Part shown: one piece after another, positions 1-9,000 of the stretch
Numbering within the stretch: position 1 is the stretch's first letter
Layout: every line of letters begins with the position of its first letter
Origin: Chitinophaga pinensis
GTDB taxonomy: Bacteria > Bacteroidota > Bacteroidia > Chitinophagales > CAMDFR01
DNA: 47,400 bases
NCBI GenBank assembly: GCA_945860705.1
Contig: CAMART010000024.1
Location: 1-47,400 of the forward strand
Reading direction: 5' to 3'
Notes under the pieces: model-generated
The model's input: only the letters and a program-made list of their open reading frames with translations
Databases searched by the model: none
Told to the model about the DNA's origin: nothing
Made by a program: the position numbers and the translations under genes

Positions 1-55
1 TTTTTATTTTACGGAATAAAAGAGTTTGCATTAATTTCTATTTACAAACGGGGTG

Positions 56-87
56 CAAATATACACTTTCGAAATAGCCTTTGTCAA
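56..87 (-). promoter_or_regulatory. Bacteroidota-type promoter for a gene beyond the left edge
   Basis: On the minus strand TTGACA (82-87) is followed, after 18 bases, by TATATTTG (56-63), an exact match to the phylum's TAnnTTTG -7 box. It lies downstream of the ompA-family terminator and points out of the window, so it should drive a leftward gene whose coding part is not present here. About 55 bases of probable leader remain in the window. Confidence 0.6.
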
Positions 88-130
88 GTTTATATTTATT
101 TAATTGATTATTTTAAAATATTTAGCAAAA

Positions 131-166
131 AAAAATCCGTTAAAACAGATGTTTCAACGGATTTTT
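131..166 (-). terminator. Rho-independent terminator of the OmpA-family gene
   Basis: A perfect 11-bp inverted repeat (131-141 with 156-166) encloses a 14-base loop that can itself pair further (AAAC with GTTT). Read on the minus strand the hairpin is followed by a long run of T. It starts 17 bases past the stop codon of the 184-2589 gene. Confidence 0.85.
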
Positions 167-183
167 ATAATAAGTATTAAATA

Positions 184-2589
184 TTAGTAATTTCTAAGAT
201 TTAGCTCTACTCTTCTATTTAATGCTCTTCCGGTTGTTGTAGTATTCTCAGATACTGGCTTAGTTTCACCATATCCTGTAGATACAAGTCTAGAAACATC
301 AATACCTTTTTTAACAAAGTAGTTTTTCACTGCAGCAGCTCTTCTATTAGACAAATCCATGTTTTTAGCATCGTCACCTACATTATCAGTGTGGCCATCT
401 ATATCTACTTTTAATGAATTGTCAGCATTTAATAGAGAAACTACATTATCTAAGCTTTTGAAAGAAACTGGTTTGATGATATCTTTACCTGTTTCAAAAT
501 AGATACCCTGTGCAGCTTTTTTAACTTTTTCTATTACTTCTTTTTTGATTTCAGGGCAACCTTTATTTGATTTTGGTCCTGCTACATTTGGACAGTTATC
601 TTCGTTATCAGCCAATCCATCACCATCTGTATCTGGACAGCCTTTGAATTCTTTCAATCCTTTTACATCTGGACATGCATCTTCACTATCTTGAATACCG
701 TCTCCATCTCTATCTGGACATCCTTCAAATTCTTTAAGCCCTTTTACTGTAGGACATTTATCAATGTTGTCAGAAATACCATCACCATCAGTATCAGGGC
801 AACCTTTAAATTCTTTTAACCCTTTTTGTGTTGGACAGTCATCTTGGCTATCTTGAATACCATCGCCGTCAGTATCAGGACAGCCAGCAAATAACTTGAT
901 ACCTTTTACATCTGGACATTTATCGTCTTTATCAGCGATACCATCTCCATCTTTATCAGGACAGCCACTTAGCTCTTTAGGTCCTTTTACATCTGGACAT
1001 TTATCATCAACATCTACGATACCATCACCATCTTTATCAGGACATCCACCACTTTCGCAAGTTCCTTTTTCTCTCTTACATTTATCTACTTTATTACTCA
1101 TGAAGTCTTTATCCCTATCTGCCTGTCTTTTGTATGGAATACCTACTTTCAGAGCCAAATAAATATCTGTATTGAATCTGTTTTTCTTAAGCAAAGTGCC
1201 AAATAAATCTGAAGACCCAACAGTCACTGGTCCTAATCTAAGACCTAAGCCACTTTGAAAATTTCCGTATAAATCATATGATATAGGGAGATAAGCTCCA
1301 AACCAAGCATGATCATACTTAGGTGTAACTGAGAATACTGTTGGTCTGTTGAGCATGTTCTTACTTCCAGACATATTTGCTGAAATAGTAGCTGATGCAT
1401 TTACACCAAATCCTTTCCAAATGTGATAATCAAAATAAACATTGTATGTAGTTGGCAACCATAATGAGAATTTATCTGGTTTGCTAGTTTGATTTAGTCT
1501 AGTAAATGATAAAGAATCTATACTAGCAAGGTCATTTAGTTTAGTAGCTGGAATATCCCAGAAATAAGTATTAGAACCTCTTAAAGTATTTGCATCATTT
1601 GAAGTGAAATCTCCACTTAAAGGATTATTTTTAAATGTAACTTTTCCAATATCTATTATTGAAAAACCAACAGCAAACTTATATCTATCTTGGTATAATT
1701 TATACCAACTTTTACAATCCATATCATATTTATAATCATCTTGTTTTGGTCTGTACTCATATCTCATACCAAGATCTACAGCTACTGTAGGTACAGCATT
1801 TTTAAACAAACTTGATGCTGTGACATCTCCATCAACTATTGAACTAATATCTGTATGATATAATGAGCCCTTAGCTTTAGAAATTGTAGCTGAATCTTCA
1901 GTTTCGTATTTCATATTAAATTCATCAACTTCAAGATGCAAACCTGCAAGACCTTGAACATATTTCAAAGTACCTCCTACGGATACGAAATTATTTCCTT
2001 TATTATATACTACTCTTGAATATGTAAGTCCAACATCCAACCAAGAAGCTACATTCACAAAAGTATTTGATGCATCAAATGAGGTACCTTTATAGTTTTG
2101 AATACTATCCCCTTTTTTACCAAAACCCCAAAACATGTTTCTAGCTAATGGCTGATTAATACCGCCAGCACTTACAACAGTATTGATATTGTAAGTAAAT
2201 GCGATAGCATTTTTATTGCTTCTATCTTTTCCCCATGAAAATAAGAAAGAAAGCGGACCTTGTACAGTAGCTCCTACATAAGCTTTTTTATCTTTTCCAT
2301 TCAATCTTTCTTTTAAAAATTTATTATTAAAATCAGAAGCATTAAATGAATCTGGCTTAAATAATGGAGTTCTGTTCAAACCCATATAATTATTAGTTGC
2401 TTTAGCATTCACTCCAATGATATTCATATCAAATTTAAAGTGATTATCAGCTATAGCTGGATTGTAAGATACATTACTAACACCTCCAAATGTACTTGCA
2501 TGAAGTCCAGTAAATGTCTGCGCTTTTATACTTGATGAGGCAAAAATTACCAACAAGCAAAAAACAATGGATAAAACTTGTTTTTTCAT
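184..2589 (-). CDS. OmpA-family outer membrane protein with thrombospondin type 3 repeats
   Basis: An 801-residue secreted protein that probably links the outer membrane to peptidoglycan. Residues 1-23 are a signal peptide ending in KAQ. Residues about 24-490 look like an outer membrane beta-barrel, with a start resembling Bacteroidota DUF5723-type barrels (inference). Residues about 513-680 hold six calcium-binding-type repeats, each built on CPDxDGDGIxD with a second CP pair and a spacer of the form KGxKxFxG. Residues about 690-801 form an OmpA C-terminal domain with the peptidoglycan-binding signature DGHTDNVG followed by NRRAAAV and GYGETKP. It is transcribed alone, with its own -7 box and terminator. 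The architecture is common in this phylum. The ligand, if any, is unknown. Confidence 0.9.
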   Translation of the reverse strand: MKKQVLSIVFCLLVIFASSSIKAQTFTGLHASTFGGVSNVSYNPAIADNHFKFDMNIIGVNAKATNNYMGLNRTPLFKPDSFNASDFNNKFLKERLNGKDKKAYVGATVQGPLSFLFSWGKDRSNKNAIAFTYNINTVVSAGGINQPLARNMFWGFGKKGDSIQNYKGTSFDASNTFVNVASWLDVGLTYSRVVYNKGNNFVSVGGTLKYVQGLAGLHLEVDEFNMKYETEDSATISKAKGSLYHTDISSIVDGDVTASSLFKNAVPTVAVDLGMRYEYRPKQDDYKYDMDCKSWYKLYQDRYKFAVGFSIIDIGKVTFKNNPLSGDFTSNDANTLRGSNTYFWDIPATKLNDLASIDSLSFTRLNQTSKPDKFSLWLPTTYNVYFDYHIWKGFGVNASATISANMSGSKNMLNRPTVFSVTPKYDHAWFGAYLPISYDLYGNFQSGLGLRLGPVTVGSSDLFGTLLKKNRFNTDIYLALKVGIPYKRQADRDKDFMSNKVDKCKREKGTCESGGCPDKDGDGIVDVDDKCPDVKGPKELSGCPDKDGDGIADKDDKCPDVKGIKLFAGCPDTDGDGIQDSQDDCPTQKGLKEFKGCPDTDGDGISDNIDKCPTVKGLKEFEGCPDRDGDGIQDSEDACPDVKGLKEFKGCPDTDGDGLADNEDNCPNVAGPKSNKGCPEIKKEVIEKVKKAAQGIYFETGKDIIKPVSFKSLDNVVSLLNADNSLKVDIDGHTDNVGDDAKNMDLSNRRAAAVKNYFVKKGIDVSRLVSTGYGETKPVSENTTTTGRALNRRVELNLRNY

Positions 2590-2644
2590 TTTAAGAATAT
2601 TTATTAATTATTGTAGTTAAAGAAATCTATTTGCTAAGAAGCAG

Positions 2645-2652
2645 CAAAACTA
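2645..2652 (-). promoter_or_regulatory. -7 promoter box of the OmpA-family gene
   Basis: TAGTTTTG on the minus strand matches TAnnTTTG and lies 55 bases upstream of the ATG at 2589. No convincing -33 element is visible. Confidence 0.5.
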
Positions 2653-2760
2653 CAAATAATATGCCATTATGTTAATATTTGTAAAAAAACAACAAAAAAG
2701 CATTAAAAAAATAGGTTTAAAAAAAATGAAAAAATAATTTTTTAGCAAATTTATAATTCA

Positions 2761-2768
2761 TACCTTTG
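2761..2768 (+). promoter_or_regulatory. -7 promoter box of the ATP synthase operon
   Basis: TACCTTTG matches TAnnTTTG and lies 23 bases before the atpB start codon. It predicts a short leader of roughly 15 bases. The -33 region is only weakly matched. Confidence 0.6.
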
Positions 2769-2791
2769 CAGCGAAATTAAAAAAAGGAATT

Positions 2792-3931
2792 GTGGTTAAT
2801 TTATCTATATATAAAAATATCAAGACAATAATATTTATAGTTGCGACGCTACTTTTGAGCAATAATGTTATATATGCTCAACATGATTCTGAGCCTCACA
2901 CAACTACAACTAGTGAAGTGCATAATACAGATGCAACTTCAACAACTACCGAAGCAGGACATAATGAGGAAGGACATTCTACTGGATTTAATGTGAAAGA
3001 TGTAGCAATGCACCACATAGCAGATGCTAATCAGTGGCATATTATGGGTGATATACATATACCATTACCAGTGATGATATATAATAGAACTACAAGTGAA
3101 TGGATAGTAGGATTATCTAGCATGTTTCATCATGGAGAAGCTTTGAAAGGCTTTGAAATGAATCATAGTGATAGAATAGTTCCTATAAACGGAACAGATT
3201 CTTATATCGATTTTTCTATTACAAAAAATGTATTCACTATGCTTTTAGTAGCATTTTTACTTCTTGTAATTTTTATTACAGTAGCTAAAGCTTGTGAAAA
3301 AAATAAAGGTAAAGCACCGAAAGGACTTCAAAACATTATTGAGCCTCTAGTTTTATTTGTAAGAGACGAAATAGTACAACCAAACTTAGGAAAGAATACA
3401 GATAAATTCTTACCATATTTCCTTACAGCATTTTTCTTTATCTGGTTAAATAATATTTTAGGATTGATTCCTCTAGCACCAGGTGGAGCAAACGTAATGG
3501 GTAATATCGCTGTTACTCTTGTTTTGTCGGTATTTACACTTATAGTTGTAAACTTCAATGCTAAAAAAGATTATTGGAAACATATCTTTATGCCACCTGC
3601 ACCAGTATGGTTATGGCCTATATTGATTCCTATCGAATTGATTGGTGTTATTTCAAAACCATTTGCATTGATGATTAGGTTATTTGCAAATATGTCAGCA
3701 GGTCATATTATAGTTATCAGTTTAACAAGTTTGATATTTGTATTTGGTAAAGCAGGGATGAGTATAGCAGGTAGTGCTACAGGTGCAGCAATCGCAGTAC
3801 CATTTGTATTATTTATTAGCGTGATAGAAATATTGGTAGCTGCATTACAAGCATTTATTTTCACTATGTTGAGCGCAGTATTTTTAGGATTGGCATTAGA
3901 AGAGCATCACCACGAAGAGCATGCTCATTAA
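2792..3931 (+). CDS. atpB: ATP synthase Fo subunit a
   Basis: The membrane stator subunit that forms the two proton half-channels against the c-ring. The protein has 379 residues, longer than the roughly 270 of the E. coli subunit. The extra length is an N-terminal signal-like segment (about residues 10-29, ending YAQ) and a His/Thr/Glu-rich stretch. Several membrane helices follow from about residue 150. The essential channel arginine is visible as R296 in MIRLFANMSAGH, and the tail is rich in His and Glu. The start is GTG at 2792, preceded by the purine-rich AAAAAGGA, one of the few Shine-Dalgarno-like sites in the window. It is the first gene of the operon; no atpI-like gene precedes it. 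Long a subunits of this kind are usual in Bacteroidota. Confidence 0.95.
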   Translation: MVNLSIYKNIKTIIFIVATLLLSNNVIYAQHDSEPHTTTTSEVHNTDATSTTTEAGHNEEGHSTGFNVKDVAMHHIADANQWHIMGDIHIPLPVMIYNRTTSEWIVGLSSMFHHGEALKGFEMNHSDRIVPINGTDSYIDFSITKNVFTMLLVAFLLLVIFITVAKACEKNKGKAPKGLQNIIEPLVLFVRDEIVQPNLGKNTDKFLPYFLTAFFFIWLNNILGLIPLAPGGANVMGNIAVTLVLSVFTLIVVNFNAKKDYWKHIFMPPAPVWLWPILIPIELIGVISKPFALMIRLFANMSAGHIIVISLTSLIFVFGKAGMSIAGSATGAAIAVPFVLFISVIEILVAALQAFIFTMLSAVFLGLALEEHHHEEHAH

Positions 3932-3948
3932 ATTATAATTTTTTTTAA

Positions 3949-4182
<234 letters not shown>

Positions 4183-4205
4183 TCATTCGGATATCAAAAA
4201 AAATT

Positions 4206-4240
4206 AAAAGTCCCTAAAGGGATTGCCATTAGGGACTTTT
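4206..4240 (+). terminator. Intra-operon terminator or attenuator between atpE and atpF
   Basis: A perfect 12-bp inverted repeat (4206-4217 with 4229-4240) has an 11-base loop and ends in ACTTTT before an AT-rich stretch. A short alternative hairpin (TCCC pairing with GGGA at 4211-4222) overlaps the left arm. No -7 box is visible between the hairpin and atpF, so atpF and later genes probably depend on read-through. Confidence 0.7.
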
Positions 4241-4272
4241 ATTAATTTTAATAAAAAGTAATAAATATAAAT

Positions 4273-4788
4273 ATGACAAGTATAATTTTAATGAATCCAT
4301 TGATCACTCCAGATCCAGGTTTAGCTATATGGGCAATTCTTATTTTTTCTATTCTATTATTCTTATTAAGCAAGTTTGCTTTCAGACCAATTGTGAACTC
4401 ACTTAAAGAAAGACAAGATTCAATAGAAACAGCATTGAATGCAGCTAACAAAGCAAAAGAAGAAATGGCTCAACTTCAATCAAAAAATGAAGATTTGCTA
4501 AGAGAAGCTAAAGAAGAAAGAAACAAAATGCTTCTTGAAGCTAAAGATATCGCTAATAAAACTATGGATGATGCTCGTGAAAGAGCAAAAGTAGAATATG
4601 CTAAGTTGATAGACAATGCTCGTAAAGATTTTGAAGCAGAAAGAGTATCTGCACTTATGCAAATGAAAAACGAAGCTGGAAAACTAGCTGTAGATATAGC
4701 TGAAAAGCTTGTAAAAAAAGAACTTTCGGATAAGAAAGCACAAGAAGATTTAGTATCTTCATTAATAAACGAAGCAAAATTTAATTAA
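4273..4788 (+). CDS. atpF: ATP synthase Fo subunit b
   Basis: The peripheral-stalk subunit that holds the F1 head still against rotation. The protein has 171 residues. It has one N-terminal membrane helix (about residues 18-37, AIWAILIFSILLFLLSKF) followed by a long charged helix rich in Lys, Glu and Ala that should dimerise as a coiled coil. The ATG at 4273 is used here. A second in-frame ATG seven codons in (4291) gives a more typical short N-terminus and could be the true start. It lies 90 bases after atpE, beyond the hairpin, and 6 bases before atpH. Confidence 0.93.
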   Translation: MTSIILMNPLITPDPGLAIWAILIFSILLFLLSKFAFRPIVNSLKERQDSIETALNAANKAKEEMAQLQSKNEDLLREAKEERNKMLLEAKDIANKTMDDARERAKVEYAKLIDNARKDFEAERVSALMQMKNEAGKLAVDIAEKLVKKELSDKKAQEDLVSSLINEAKFN

Positions 4789-4794
4789 TAAAAT

Positions 4795-5346
4795 ATGTCT
4801 TCATATAAATTATCACTCAGATACGCCAAATCACTATTGGACTTTGCTATTGAAAAAAATAGCCTTGAGCCAGTATATAATGACGTAAAATTAATCGATG
4901 AAACTATACATTCTAATAGCGAACTAAAAGCTATGATGAAAAGTCCCGTGATCACAAACGATAAAAAAGTAGCAGTTTTATCAGCTTTATTTAAAGATAA
5001 AATCAATAATATCACTTGGTCATATATTGAATTAGTAGTGAAAAAAAATCGTGAGGCGTTTTTGATAGATTTTGGAAAATGTTTTGTTGAGCTATACAAT
5101 CAATTGAAAAATATAAGTAGAGTAAAAATCACTACAGCAACTCAACTAAGCGAAAGCGTTCAAGCTCAGATTAAAAATAGTATTCCTACTAAAAATACTC
5201 TAGAAATAGAAAATGTAATAGATGCAGAAATACTTGGAGGTTTTAAATTGCAATTTGAAAATAATATGTATGACGCTAGTATGAGCAAAAAATTAAAAGA
5301 TTTGAAAGCTCAATTTTTAGATGAATCATATGTAGATAAAGTGTAA
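4795..5346 (+). CDS. atpH: ATP synthase F1 subunit delta
   Basis: The OSCP-type subunit that joins the top of the F1 alpha-beta hexamer to the b stalk. The protein has 183 residues, the usual size. The N-terminus (YKLSLRYAKSLLDFA) is the family's helical start, and the C-terminal part contains IDAEILGGFKLQFENNMYDAS, matching the conserved end of delta subunits. It starts 6 bases after atpF, so translational coupling is likely. An 84-base spacer containing a 7-bp tandem repeat separates it from atpA. Confidence 0.93.
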   Translation: MSSYKLSLRYAKSLLDFAIEKNSLEPVYNDVKLIDETIHSNSELKAMMKSPVITNDKKVAVLSALFKDKINNITWSYIELVVKKNREAFLIDFGKCFVELYNQLKNISRVKITTATQLSESVQAQIKNSIPTKNTLEIENVIDAEILGGFKLQFENNMYDASMSKKLKDLKAQFLDESYVDKV

Positions 5347-5381
5347 TTAGGCGCTAGATAATAGACGTTAGATATTAGATT
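5347..5381 (+). repeat. Five-unit 7-bp tandem repeat between atpH and atpA
   Basis: Immediately after the atpH stop codon are five consecutive 7-base units: TTAGGCG, CTAGATA, ATAGACG, TTAGATA, TTAGATT. The consensus is about TTAGAYR. It does not encode protein and forms no strong hairpin. It occupies half of the spacer before atpA. Confidence 0.65.
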
Positions 5382-5430
5382 TAAATAATAAAATATAACT
5401 TAATAATAATTTTAAAATAAATAAATAAAA

Positions 5431-7011
5431 ATGGCAGCAGTAAAACCAGATGAAATATCAGCTATTTTAAGACAACAACTTAGCAATGTAAATACAGCGA
5501 GCAACTTAGAAGAAGTGGGAACTGTACTACAAGTAGGTGATGGTATCGCACGTGTATACGGACTTACAAACTCTAAAGCAGGTGAGCTAGTAGAATTTGA
5601 CAATGGTCTTAAAGGAATCGTATTGAATCTTGAAGAAGATAACGTAGGGGTGGTATTGATGGGTCCATCTGAACAAATAAAAGAAGGTGACAACGTAAAA
5701 AGAACCGGTAAAATCGCTTCTATAAAAGTAGGAGAAGGTATGGTAGGTAGAGTAGTAAATACTCTAGGTGAACCAATAGATGGTAAAGGTCCAATCACTG
5801 GAGAATTATTCGAAATGCCATTGGAGCGTAAAGCACCAGGGGTTATTTATCGTCAGCCAGTAAATGAGCCACTTCAAACAGGTATCAAAGCTATCGATGC
5901 GATGATTCCAATAGGAAGAGGACAAAGAGAGCTTGTGATTGGTGATAGACAAACAGGTAAAACTGCAGTATGTATAGATACAATCCTTAATCAAAAAGAA
6001 TTTTATGAAAAAGGAGAGCCTGTTTATTGTATATATGTAGCTTGTGGACAAAAAGGAAGTACAGTAGCTCAAGTAGCAAAAGTACTAGAAGATAATGGCG
6101 CTATGGCTTATACGACTATCGTATGTGCTACTGCATCTGACCCAGCACCTATTCAATATTATGCACCATTTGCAGGTTGTGCAATAGGTGAGTATTTTAG
6201 AGATACAGGAAAACCAGCGTTAATTGTATATGATGATTTATCTAAACAAGCTGTAGCATATCGTGAAGTATCTCTACTATTGAGAAGACCACCAGGACGT
6301 GAGGCTTATCCAGGTGACGTATTTTATCTTCACTCAAGATTGCTAGAAAGAGCTGCAAAAATCAATGCAAATGATGCAATTGCTGCAGCTATGAATGATT
6401 TGCCAGAATCACTTAAAGGAAAAGTAAAAGGTGGTGGGTCACTAACAGCACTTCCAATTATTGAAACTCAAGCAGGTGACGTTTCTGCTTATATTCCTAC
6501 TAACGTAATTTCGATTACTGATGGACAAATATTCCTTGAGTCAAACTTATTTAACTCAGGTGTAAGACCTGCTATCAACGTAGGTATCTCTGTAAGTCGT
6601 GTGGGTGGTAATGCACAAATCAAAACGATGAAAAAAGTAGCAGGTACATTGAAACTAGATCAAGCACAATTTAGAGAGCTAGAAGCATTCTCTAAGTTTG
6701 GTTCTGATATGGATGCTGCTACAAAATCAGTTTTGGATAGAGGTTTTAGAAACGTAGAGATATTAAAACAAGCACAGTTTACACCATATTCAGTAGAAAA
6801 ACAAATCGCTATTCTTTATTTAGGTGTAAATAACTTGATGAGTTCAGTACCAGTAAATAAAATAAGAGAATTTGAAATTGCATATTTAGATCAATTGACT
6901 TCTAGATTCCCAGATGTATTGACTTCACTGAAAGGAAAAGAAATCACTGAAGAAGCTGCAAATAGAATGAAAGAAGTAGCATCTGATGTTGCATTGGCAT
7001 ATAAAAACTAA
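5431..7011 (+). CDS. atpA: ATP synthase F1 subunit alpha
   Basis: The non-catalytic nucleotide-binding subunit of the F1 hexamer. The protein has 526 residues, normal for the family. The Walker A motif GDRQTGKT is at residues 171-178. Further hallmarks are the segment [22 protein letters not shown] and the conserved ISVSRVGG, which carries the arginine that reaches into the neighbouring catalytic site. Its partner beta subunit gene is absent from this operon. It is separated from atpG by 25 bases. Confidence 0.97.
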   Translation: MAAVKPDEISAILRQQLSNVNTASNLEEVGTVLQVGDGIARVYGLTNSKAGELVEFDNGLKGIVLNLEEDNVGVVLMGPSEQIKEGDNVKRTGKIASIKVGEGMVGRVVNTLGEPIDGKGPITGELFEMPLERKAPGVIYRQPVNEPLQTGIKAIDAMIPIGRGQRELVIGDRQTGKTAVCIDTILNQKEFYEKGEPVYCIYVACGQKGSTVAQVAKVLEDNGAMAYTTIVCATASDPAPIQYYAPFAGCAIGEYFRDTGKPALIVYDDLSKQAVAYREVSLLLRRPPGREAYPGDVFYLHSRLLERAAKINANDAIAAAMNDLPESLKGKVKGGGSLTALPIIETQAGDVSAYIPTNVISITDGQIFLESNLFNSGVRPAINVGISVSRVGGNAQIKTMKKVAGTLKLDQAQFRELEAFSKFGSDMDAATKSVLDRGFRNVEILKQAQFTPYSVEKQIAILYLGVNNLMSSVPVNKIREFEIAYLDQLTSRFPDVLTSLKGKEITEEAANRMKEVASDVALAYKN

Positions 7012-7036
7012 TAAAAAAATAAATTAGCTTAAATAA

Positions 7037-7927
7037 ATGGCAAATTTAAAAGAAGTACGAGCGCGAATAAAATCAGTACAAACTACACAGCAAATAACTA
7101 AAGCTATGAAGTTGGTTTCTGCATCTAAACTAAAACGAGCTACAGATAGAATCACTCAAATGCGTCCATACGCAGATAAACTATATACGATACTTGGCAA
7201 TATACTAGCAAGTGTAGAAGGAGATGATATTTCATTAAACTTCAACCAAGAAAGACCAGTAAAAAATGTAGCTATCATTGTAATCACTGCTACTAAAGGT
7301 TTGTGTGGTGGATTCAATTCAAATATATTGAAAAAAGCTAAAGCATTGGCTTTTGGAGAGTATAATGAATATAGAAAAAGTGGTAATCTTACAGTATATT
7401 GTATAGGTAAAAAATCTTTTGATTTCTTTAAAAATCAGGATGTAAAAATCAATACTGAGTATTTAGAATTATTAAATCAATTAAATTTTGATCTATCTGC
7501 ACAGTTTACAGAATCTATGATGGAGAAATTTTTGAGTGGTGAATTTGATAGGATAGAATGTGTTTATTCTCAATTTAAAAATGCTGCGACTCAAGTATAT
7601 GCAACTGAACAATTTTTGCCAATAGGAAAACTAGAAGCAAAAGATGCAACTCCAAATGCAGTGGCTGATTATATCTTTGATCCAGAAAAAAATCAATTGA
7701 TTAACGAATTGGTACCTAAGATTATCAAAACTCAATTTTTTAGATTCTTGTTGGATAGTAATGCTAGTGAACATGGTGCTCGTATGGTTGCTATGGATAG
7801 TGCTACTACTAATGCTAATGAAATATTGAATGGACTAAAAATTCTATACAACAGAGAAAGACAAGCAGCTATTACTAAAGAATTAGGTGAAATAGTGGGT
7901 GGTGCAGCAGCACTTGATAACGGATAA
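7037..7927 (+). CDS. atpG: ATP synthase F1 subunit gamma
   Basis: The central rotor shaft that couples c-ring rotation to catalysis in F1. The protein has 296 residues. The N-terminus (LKEVRARIKSVQTTQQITKAM) and the C-terminus (ILYNRERQAAITKELGEIVGGAAAL) are the two conserved helices of the shaft, and TKGLCGGFNSN marks the family's central domain. It is the last gene of the operon. A strong terminator follows 24 bases later, so no atpD or atpC follows here. Confidence 0.95.
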   Translation: MANLKEVRARIKSVQTTQQITKAMKLVSASKLKRATDRITQMRPYADKLYTILGNILASVEGDDISLNFNQERPVKNVAIIVITATKGLCGGFNSNILKKAKALAFGEYNEYRKSGNLTVYCIGKKSFDFFKNQDVKINTEYLELLNQLNFDLSAQFTESMMEKFLSGEFDRIECVYSQFKNAATQVYATEQFLPIGKLEAKDATPNAVADYIFDPEKNQLINELVPKIIKTQFFRFLLDSNASEHGARMVAMDSATTNANEILNGLKILYNRERQAAITKELGEIVGGAAALDNG

Positions 7928-7951
7928 TTTAAAAATATTATATATAATAAG

Positions 7952-7982
7952 AAAAGCCTTAGTATTCTATACTAAGGCTTTT
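7952..7982 (+). terminator. Terminator of the ATP synthase operon
   Basis: A perfect 13-bp stem (7952-7964 with 7970-7982) has a 5-base loop and ends in a run of T. It lies just after atpG and closes the operon without atpD or atpC. Confidence 0.9.
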
Positions 7983-8079
7983 TGTATAATATAGTATACA
8001 ATATTGACAACTTATATATTAATAGTACTTTTTTTAGAATTGAATATGTATTTACTTAGCAGTTCATAAAAAAATAAAT

Positions 8080-8985
8080 ATGTTTTTGAATTCATTAATA
8101 ACTAGAAAAATTAGCTTAATTCTTTTTTGCAGTATCGTATTCAATTTATGTATTGCTCAAAAAGATAATAAATATGCTAAAAAAGAGCTAAAATATTATA
8201 AAAAACACATTAATGAATATACCTATTTTAAAGAAGATTTTAGAAAAAAAGATTCAATAGTAGTAGACTTAGAAGACGAGAACAGTAGGCTTAGAGCAGA
8301 GCTAAATCAATTAAAACAACAACGTAATACTAATACTGAAAGCAAGGAAACTACTGAAAGCACTTATGTAGATACTAGAGTAATGCCTCCTGGTAAATCT
8401 TTTCAAATACAAGTAGGATTATATAGAAATACAGAGCTAAGTGGATATTTAAGTGAACCAAAATACTTAGGATACGAATTAGATGAGGATTTAATTCGTT
8501 ATCATATTGGGTATTTTAATACTTATACAGAGGCTAAGAACTTTATAGATATTATCAAAAAAATGGGTATTAATGATGCCTTTATTACTGAATATTTTGA
8601 TGGTGAGAGAATAAATTACACAAATACTATATCTAATGAAAACAATATCACACCTATAAAAAATACTACTACAAAAAGTAATACAGCAATAAAAAACACT
8701 ACTAAAAGTAAAGTGAATAATACCCCTAAAATGGAAGATAACTGGGAAATAACAAAAGATGATGAAGGTAATGATGTAATTAATGTTACTAAAAATAAAG
8801 CAACAACTACTTCTTCCAAACCAGTAAATACAAATACTACTTCAACAAAACCTGCAACTACAACGACTACTTCAAAACCAACAACTACAAATAGTAGGAG
8901 TGATGAAAAAATAAAAATGCAGGATAACTGGAAATTAGATACTGATGAATATGGTAATGAAATTATTAAAATTATGCCTAAATAA
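8080..8985 (+). CDS. Secreted SPOR-like protein with Thr-rich linkers and a duplicated C-terminal motif
   Basis: A 301-residue exported protein of unknown exact role, probably acting at the cell wall. Residues 1-26 are a signal peptide ending IAQ. Residues about 55-90 are a charged coiled coil. Residues about 105-175 look like a SPOR domain (FQIQVGLYRN, then YHIGYFNTYTEAKNFIDIIKKMG), a fold that in known cases binds denuded peptidoglycan glycan. The remainder is low-complexity Thr/Asn/Lys sequence carrying two copies of one motif: KMEDNWEITKDDEGNDVINV (218-237) and KMQDNWKLDTDEYGNEIIKI (279-298). It stands alone after the ATP synthase terminator, converging on the hydroxylase gene. The SPOR call rests on pattern only. 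Confidence 0.65.
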   Translation: MFLNSLITRKISLILFCSIVFNLCIAQKDNKYAKKELKYYKKHINEYTYFKEDFRKKDSIVVDLEDENSRLRAELNQLKQQRNTNTESKETTESTYVDTRVMPPGKSFQIQVGLYRNTELSGYLSEPKYLGYELDEDLIRYHIGYFNTYTEAKNFIDIIKKMGINDAFITEYFDGERINYTNTISNENNITPIKNTTTKSNTAIKNTTKSKVNNTPKMEDNWEITKDDEGNDVINVTKNKATTTSSKPVNTNTTSTKPATTTTTSKPTTTNSRSDEKIKMQDNWKLDTDEYGNEIIKIMPK

Positions 8986-9000
8986 TACCTAACAGATTAT

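Noticed and set aside
896-1162. Open frame of 88 codons on the plus strand opposite the thrombospondin-type repeats
   Set aside because: It is the antisense shadow of the repeats, with repetitive Ser/Pro composition and no promoter or known motif.
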